Source: Candidatus Falkowbacteria bacterium CG10_big_fil_rev_8_21_14_0_10_39_9
GTDB lineage: Bacteria > Patescibacteriota > Patescibacteriia > Patescibacteriales > UBA12465
Direction: 5' to 3'
DNA: 24,822 nucleotides
Assembly (NCBI GenBank): GCA_002778645.1
Contig: PFAQ01000007.1
Location: 1 to 24,822 of the forward strand
Below, piece by piece: positions 20,666 to 24,822 of this stretch. The position numbers were made by a program, and so were the translations under genes. The notes beneath the pieces are model-generated. The model did not search any database, had not been told where the DNA came from, and worked only from the letters and a program-made list of their open reading frames with translations. Every line of letters starts with the position of its first letter. Positions within the stretch are counted from its first letter, which is position 1.

Positions 20666-21358
20666 ATGTCTAATTTAGTTAAGCTCGAGGCTATAATTGA
20701 AATCAATTTTAAGAACAAAAATTTATTTCAGCAAGCCTTAACCCATCGCTCCTATCTCAACGAACATCCCGAATTTAAATCTGGTCACAACGAACGCCTG
20801 GAATTTTTAGGGGACGCCGTATTGGAAATTGTGGTGACCGAACATCTTTTTGTTAACTTTCCCGACACCCCAGAAGGTGATTTAACCAATTGGCGTGCTA
20901 GTTTAGTCAATGCCAAAATGCTTTATCATGTGGCCAGTCAATTAGGGGTAGAGAATTATCTCTTACTCTCCAAGGGCGAAGCTAAGGACAAAAATACCAA
21001 GGCCCGACAGTATATTTTGGCTAATTCGATTGAAGCTATTATCGGAGCGATTTATTTAGATCAGGGGATGGAAGTGGCCAAAGGTTTTATTATTAAAAAT
21101 ATTGTCTCTCAGTTGGATGAGATATTAAAGAATCAAACCTATCTAGATCCTAAGTCTCGTTTTCAAGAATTAGCGCAAGAAAAAGAAGGGGTGACTCCGG
21201 TTTATAAAACTATTAAAGAAGAAGGGCCTGATCATGAAAAATTATTTACTGTCGGTCTCTATCTAGAAGATATTCTGATTGCTGAGGGTGATGGCTTATC
21301 TAAACAAGAAGCTCAGGTCAAGGCCGCTGAAGCGGGCTTGAAGAAAAAGAGCTGGTAA
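20666..21358 (+). CDS. rnc: Ribonuclease III
   Basis: RNase III cuts double-stranded RNA, including rRNA precursors. I start it at ATG 20666 (230 residues); the frame is open three codons further to TTG 20657, but the ATG fits better. The nuclease domain has the signature HNERLEFLGDAVLE (about residues 41-54, with Glu43, Glu46 and Asp50). The second metal region reads ILANSIEAIIGAIYLD, so the position of E. coli Asp114 is Asn (about residue 120), while Glu123 (E. coli Glu117) is kept. A double-stranded RNA-binding domain follows (about 153-230: DPKSRFQELAQ...KQEAQVKAAEAGLKKKSW). pilT starts 6 bp after the stop. No Shine-Dalgarno. Confidence 0.95.
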   Translation: MSNLVKLEAIIEINFKNKNLFQQALTHRSYLNEHPEFKSGHNERLEFLGDAVLEIVVTEHLFVNFPDTPEGDLTNWRASLVNAKMLYHVASQLGVENYLLLSKGEAKDKNTKARQYILANSIEAIIGAIYLDQGMEVAKGFIIKNIVSQLDEILKNQTYLDPKSRFQELAQEKEGVTPVYKTIKEEGPDHEKLFTVGLYLEDILIAEGDGLSKQEAQVKAAEAGLKKKSW

Positions 21359-21364
21359 AAATTT

Positions 21365-22531
21365 ATGGATATCAAAAAACTTTTAGTAATTGCCGCCGAG
21401 CAGAAAGCCTCTGACTTACATTTAGTCAAAGATTTGAAGCCGATTTTACGAATTGACGGACAATTAGTGCCGATTGATGAGGCTTTAAAAAAAAATAAAC
21501 TATCGGTAGAGAGTGGCCAAACAGCCCCAGAATATAACAATAATCTTTATGTTTTATCAGAAGAAGGGGAAATATTAAAGGGTAACCGGCACAAGAGTGA
21601 TGATGGTTCATTTTTTCCGCTGACCAAAGCTGATTTAGAAGCAGCTGTTGGTGATGTTATTCGTCCCGAACAGAGAGAGCGACTAGAGAAAGAACGAGAT
21701 TTAGATTTTTGCTATTCAGTTGATGGCTATCGCTTTCGGGTTAATGTTTCCTATGAGCGCGAAAATTTAAAAATGGTGGCTCGAGTAATTAGCAATCAAA
21801 GTCCAACTCTAGAAGATGTTAATATGCCCTCGATTATTTATAATTTGCTCGACATGAAACAGGGCCTAATTCTTTTGACTGGTCCCACTGGTTGCGGTAA
21901 ATCAACTTCGCTGGCGGCCATGATTAATTATTTAAATGATAAATATAATTATAATATAGTTACCTTCGAAGATCCGATCGAATTCATGTTTAAATCTAAT
22001 AAGAGTATCATTACTCAAAGACAATTAGGTTTTGACTTTCCTTCTTTCGCCAGTGGCCTGCGGCACGTATTGCGTCAGGATCCAAATGTCATTATGGTGG
22101 GTGAAATGCGTGATTTGGAGACTATTTCCTCGGCTATTACCTTGGCCGAAACCGGTCATTTAGTGCTGGCTACTTTACATACTTTTAATGCTTCTCAGAC
22201 CGTAGATAGAATTATTGATATTTTCCCCCCTTTTCAACAGAATCAAGTTCGTTCGCAGCTGTCGATGATTTTGGCGGCGGTTATCTCGCAACGTTTATTG
22301 CCCAAGGTTGGTGGCGGCCGGGTAGTGGCTCGAGAAATTATGATCAGAAATTCAGCAATTGCTAATTTAATTCGGGAGCAGAAAATTGTTCAGATTAAAA
22401 ATGTGATTGAAACTAGCTATGGCGATGGCATGATTAGCTTGAGCCGGGACATCAAAGATCTTTATACTCAAGGCCTGGTTAGTAAAGAAGTTTATGAGAG
22501 TCAATCTGAGGAAATGGATTTATTAGTCTAA
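21365..22531 (+). CDS. pilT: Type IV pilus retraction ATPase PilT
   Basis: PilT is the hexameric ATPase that retracts type IV pili. The 388-residue protein has the N-terminal PAS-like domain (SDLHLVKDLKPILRIDGQLVPI), then the RecA-like core. Walker A is GPTGCGKS (about 173-180), the Asp box is in TFEDPIEF, Walker B is NVIMVGEMRD (about 240-249), and the His box is HLVLATLHTFNASQTVDRIIDIFP (about 265). The C-terminal part has the family's MIRNSAIANLIREQK and GMISLSRD. An insertion of about 40-50 residues (about 45-95) within the N-domain makes it longer than the usual 345. It follows rnc closely; no other pilus gene is adjacent except the pilin-like protein at 22908, which belongs to another secretion family. 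Confidence 0.93.
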   Translation: MDIKKLLVIAAEQKASDLHLVKDLKPILRIDGQLVPIDEALKKNKLSVESGQTAPEYNNNLYVLSEEGEILKGNRHKSDDGSFFPLTKADLEAAVGDVIRPEQRERLEKERDLDFCYSVDGYRFRVNVSYERENLKMVARVISNQSPTLEDVNMPSIIYNLLDMKQGLILLTGPTGCGKSTSLAAMINYLNDKYNYNIVTFEDPIEFMFKSNKSIITQRQLGFDFPSFASGLRHVLRQDPNVIMVGEMRDLETISSAITLAETGHLVLATLHTFNASQTVDRIIDIFPPFQQNQVRSQLSMILAAVISQRLLPKVGGGRVVAREIMIRNSAIANLIREQKIVQIKNVIETSYGDGMISLSRDIKDLYTQGLVSKEVYESQSEEMDLLV

Positions 22532-22534
22532 AAT

Positions 22535-22813
22535 ATGCGTTTTATCGTTAATATCTTAATATTATTGGTTTTGATCGGTTTTTGTTTCTATTGGTTTAAT
22601 GATCAAAATTCGGATCGCCATGACCCGAGTCGCATTCCCTATGTGGGCGATATTTTGATGACTATCTCGGAAAAATATACTGAGTTCCAATTTTACTTTG
22701 ACAGTGGTCAGGGAAATCTCTGGAGCTTTTTGTCTAATTTGGATGAAGTTCGGCAAATTTCCGACAAATTTAAGGAGATTTATGACTCCGGTCGAAATTC
22801 CTATCAGCCCTAA
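22535..22813 (+). CDS. Small single-pass membrane protein, unknown function
   Basis: The 92-residue protein has one N-terminal membrane helix (about residues 4-22, IVNILILLVLIGFCFYWF). A charged region of about 70 residues follows (DQNSDRHDPSRIPYVGDIL, then EKYTEFQFYFDSGQGNLWSF), aromatic and probably helical. No family is recognised. It begins 3 bp after the pilT stop and is followed by a strong terminator, so it is probably co-transcribed with pilT and may act with it at the membrane; this is inference from position. Confidence 0.7.
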   Translation: MRFIVNILILLVLIGFCFYWFNDQNSDRHDPSRIPYVGDILMTISEKYTEFQFYFDSGQGNLWSFLSNLDEVRQISDKFKEIYDSGRNSYQP

Positions 22814-22825
22814 TTATAATTGCTT

Positions 22826-22849
22826 AGCGCCCCGTTGGGGCGCTTTTTT
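22826..22849 (+). terminator. Strong intrinsic terminator after the pilT unit
   Basis: AGCGCCCC (22826-22833) pairs perfectly with GGGGCGCT (22837-22844), a GC-rich stem with a 3-base loop, followed by six T. Confidence 0.95.
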
Positions 22850-22863
22850 ATTTTCTGATTTTA

Positions 22864-22872
22864 TGATATAAT
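22864..22872 (+). promoter_or_regulatory. Extended -10 promoter of the pilin/adhesin gene
   Basis: TGATATAAT (22864-22872) is an extended -10 element. The region 17 bp upstream is only T-rich and is shared with the terminator tail, so the -35 is poor. Transcription would start about 30 bases before the ATG at 22908. Confidence 0.5.
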
Positions 22873-22907
22873 TTTGGTGTTATTTCAATAAATTAAGAGA
22901 AAATAAA

Positions 22908-24822
22908 ATGACTAAAAAAATCAAATATCTTTTAGTTGGTGTTTCTTGTTTGGTTCTGGGGCTCGTCTCAATCCATGGTGTTTCCGCTTTAGATGTGGGC
23001 ACCAAAGAAATTACCAACACCATTCAATTGACTAGTGATAGCCCGATTAAGATCGCGGCTCGGATTATTAATATCTTCATGATGTTTTTGGGAACCATCG
23101 CGGTGAGTTTAGTTGTTTTTGCTGGTTTTAAATGGATGACCTCAAAGGGCAATGAAGAACAGATAGAAGCAGCCAAGAAGATTTTGAAAAATGCCGTTAT
23201 TGGTTTGGTGATCATCTTGTCCTCCTGGGGGATAGTCACTTTTATTTTAAGTAGATTAATCGGTGACACTGGCAGTGGTGGTTTAGGGACTGAATCAGTC
23301 AACCAAGGTGGAGTTGGTTTAGGGGCGGGAGCCCTGGGTTCTTGTACTGTCCAGAATGTTTATCCGGAGCCAGAACAAAAGGAAGTTCCAAGAACCATAG
23401 CCGTGATTATTACCTTGAAAGAAGACGTCGATTTAAGTACGGTTTGTGTGAATGCTTCAGATGGCGCTTGTGCTTGTGATAATACCAGCGCTTGTAGTCG
23501 CCTTAATCAAAATAATTTTAAGATTTTTGAAGGTAGTGGCGCTCCCGCTTCAGCTAGCACTACAGCAGCCATTGTTAGTCATCCAGCAGGAGATAGTCGG
23601 ACCCTAGTAGTGAAACCAATATTACCGTTAGGTTCACCGTCCAACAATGTGTGGTACTCAGTTTATCTCTCCAATGATATTAAGGCTACTACCGGTTGCC
23701 CTAGCGGAGCAGCCTCTTGTGGTTTGTTTGATACTTGCGCTGCCGATTATTATCGCTGGCAATTTGAGGTTAGTAACAAATTAGACTTGACGCCACCGCA
23801 AATAACCGTGAAGGGTGTTTTTCCTGAGCCGGATGACAATCCAGATATTGTTACTATTAACTCTGCTGCCAGTGCTTTTGGTAGCTTCAAGGTTAACGAT
23901 AAGCCTCGGGCCTATATTCCAGCAGCAGTCTTGAGCGTTGTTACTTCTACCCCAGGTCAATCAGCGACGGTTGTTTTAGAAAATAATTATAATGAAACTG
24001 CTCAGACCATCTTTTCTGTTACTTCAATCAAGGGAAATAGAGCTCAGCTTTATAAGGAATCAAATTCTTTGGGGGTAGCTGATTTCAATAGTAATAATAG
24101 TGTTAATTTTCCCGGTTATTTTACTTTAACTGTCGGTGGCGACGGAGCTCATCCGATTGGCAATATGTGGAAGGTAACCGTTTCAGCGGCGCAAAAGGGA
24201 GATACAATTATCGTGGGCGCTGATACCTATAATTTCATCAGCGCCTCTAGCAGCGGCTATAATATTAAAATAGATTCCAACCCAGCGCAAGAAGCAATTA
24301 ATATTGCTGCAGCTTTAAGTAGTCGCTCCGACGTTTCAGCTAGTGTGGACAGCGGTGATGTGACGATTGATATTCAGGCTAAGATAAGTGGTTTTGCCGG
24401 TAACAGCATTAATTTAGACACTGATAATCATAATTTCTTTACCGTTAATCAAATGCACGGCGGTGTTGATGCCGATGAGGTGGTAGTAGTTAAAGATCTA
24501 AAAGATAAACCGATGAATTCTACCCTCCAAATTAATTTCAATGAAGCGGTCAATCCGGTAACTGTCTCGGGTAATGCCGGCGATGTTTCTCAAACTATTC
24601 AGGTGGTTAATGCTGATAATTTAGCTAAAAGTAATGGCGGAACTTGTGTTCAGAATAGTGACTGTGCTTCTTATAATTGTGAAAATAATTTCTGTTCTGG
24701 CAATTATCTTGATGGTAAGTTTGAAATTTCCAACGGCTATAAAACACTCGAGTTTAGAACTAATAATGAGTGTGGTATGAATGGCTGTGGCGAGAAGATT
24801 TATTGTTTGCCAGCCAATAGTC
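22908..24822 (+). CDS. Partial secreted T4SS-pilin/adhesin fusion protein
   Basis: The frame is open from ATG 22908 for 638 codons to the window edge, so the C-terminus is missing. A signal peptide (about residues 1-27) precedes a VirB2/TrbC-like T4SS-pilin module with two membrane helices (about 55-75 and 92-115) and the linking KWMTSKGNEEQIEAAKKILK, typical of this family. A Gly-rich linker and a long extracellular part follow. The latter holds cysteine pairs (SDGACACDNTSAC), Ig-like segments starting TPPQITVKGVFPEP (about 295), and near 428-505 a GDTIIVGADTYNFIS...GFAGNSINLDT module that resembles a domain common in phage tail proteins. An SbsA-like Ig segment (STLQINFNEAVNPVTV) and a disulphide motif CVQNSDCASYNCENNFC (about 580) follow. 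It is probably a surface protein anchored by the pilin helices. Confidence 0.85.
   Translation, partial: MTKKIKYLLVGVSCLVLGLVSIHGVSALDVGTKEITNTIQLTSDSPIKIAARIINIFMMFLGTIAVSLVVFAGFKWMTSKGNEEQIEAAKKILKNAVIGLVIILSSWGIVTFILSRLIGDTGSGGLGTESVNQGGVGLGAGALGSCTVQNVYPEPEQKEVPRTIAVIITLKEDVDLSTVCVNASDGACACDNTSACSRLNQNNFKIFEGSGAPASASTTAAIVSHPAGDSRTLVVKPILPLGSPSNNVWYSVYLSNDIKATTGCPSGAASCGLFDTCAADYYRWQFEVSNKLDLTPPQITVKGVFPEPDDNPDIVTINSAASAFGSFKVNDKPRAYIPAAVLSVVTSTPGQSATVVLENNYNETAQTIFSVTSIKGNRAQLYKESNSLGVADFNSNNSVNFPGYFTLTVGGDGAHPIGNMWKVTVSAAQKGDTIIVGADTYNFISASSSGYNIKIDSNPAQEAINIAAALSSRSDVSASVDSGDVTIDIQAKISGFAGNSINLDTDNHNFFTVNQMHGGVDADEVVVVKDLKDKPMNSTLQINFNEAVNPVTVSGNAGDVSQTIQVVNADNLAKSNGGTCVQNSDCASYNCENNFCSGNYLDGKFEISNGYKTLEFRTNNECGMNGCGEKIYCLPANS

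Overview
The window is most likely from a member of the Candidate Phyla Radiation (Patescibacteria), probably a Parcubacteria-like lineage. The call rests on several things read together: an AT-rich compact genome, almost no Shine-Dalgarno sequences, a PilT ATPase next to a VirB2-like T4SS-pilin/adhesin fusion, a membrane-anchored SBP_bac_5 protein directly after secG, an RNase J with a long basic N-terminal tail, and an integrated element with a serine recombinase and an HUH Rep. This is inference from gene content; no 16S or phylogeny was available. All 24 stops that can be read are TAA (19) or TAG (5), with no TGA.

Layout. 1-221: end of a minus-strand membrane protein. 222-492: divergent promoter region. 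493-3356, protein quality control and stable RNAs: trigger factor, a membrane-anchored 5-residue-repeat protein whose frame breaks part-way, smpB, tmRNA, tRNA-Leu(UAA) and tRNA-Gly(UCC), closed by a terminator. About 3357-7600, a decayed mobile element on the minus strand: a serine recombinase interrupted by an in-frame TAA and apparently frameshifted at its C-terminus, an HUH rolling-circle Rep, a 62-residue protein and a 319-residue protein. Three large inverted repeats (4939-5017, 6172-6268, 6312-6356) lie between these genes and are candidates for origins or terminators. 7600-9200: two convergent lipoprotein genes sharing a bidirectional terminator; the first has a consensus promoter and a Bacteroidetes-looking lipobox.

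9270-14955, core information processing: infC-rpmI-rplT-secG, then a peptide-binding protein and RNase J. 14970-16415: two orphan genes, each with its own promoter and terminator; the first has the only strong Shine-Dalgarno in the window. 16440-17847: rpsA with a structured leader that may be an attenuator. 17850-22849: ftsH, then rpmF-nusB, rnc, pilT and a small membrane protein. 22864-24822: a large secreted T4SS-pilin/adhesin fusion that runs off the window.

The core genes cover translation initiation and ribosome assembly (IF3, L35, L20, L32, S1), rRNA/mRNA processing (NusB, RNase III, RNase J), folding and quality control (trigger factor, SmpB/tmRNA, FtsH), secretion (SecG) and surface appendages (PilT, pilin fusion). 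The mobile element sits between the stable-RNA cluster and the infC operon. The items most worth following up are the element's palindromes and broken recombinase, the frame-broken repeat protein, the unusual tmRNA tag, the rpsA leader and the pilin/adhesin fusion.
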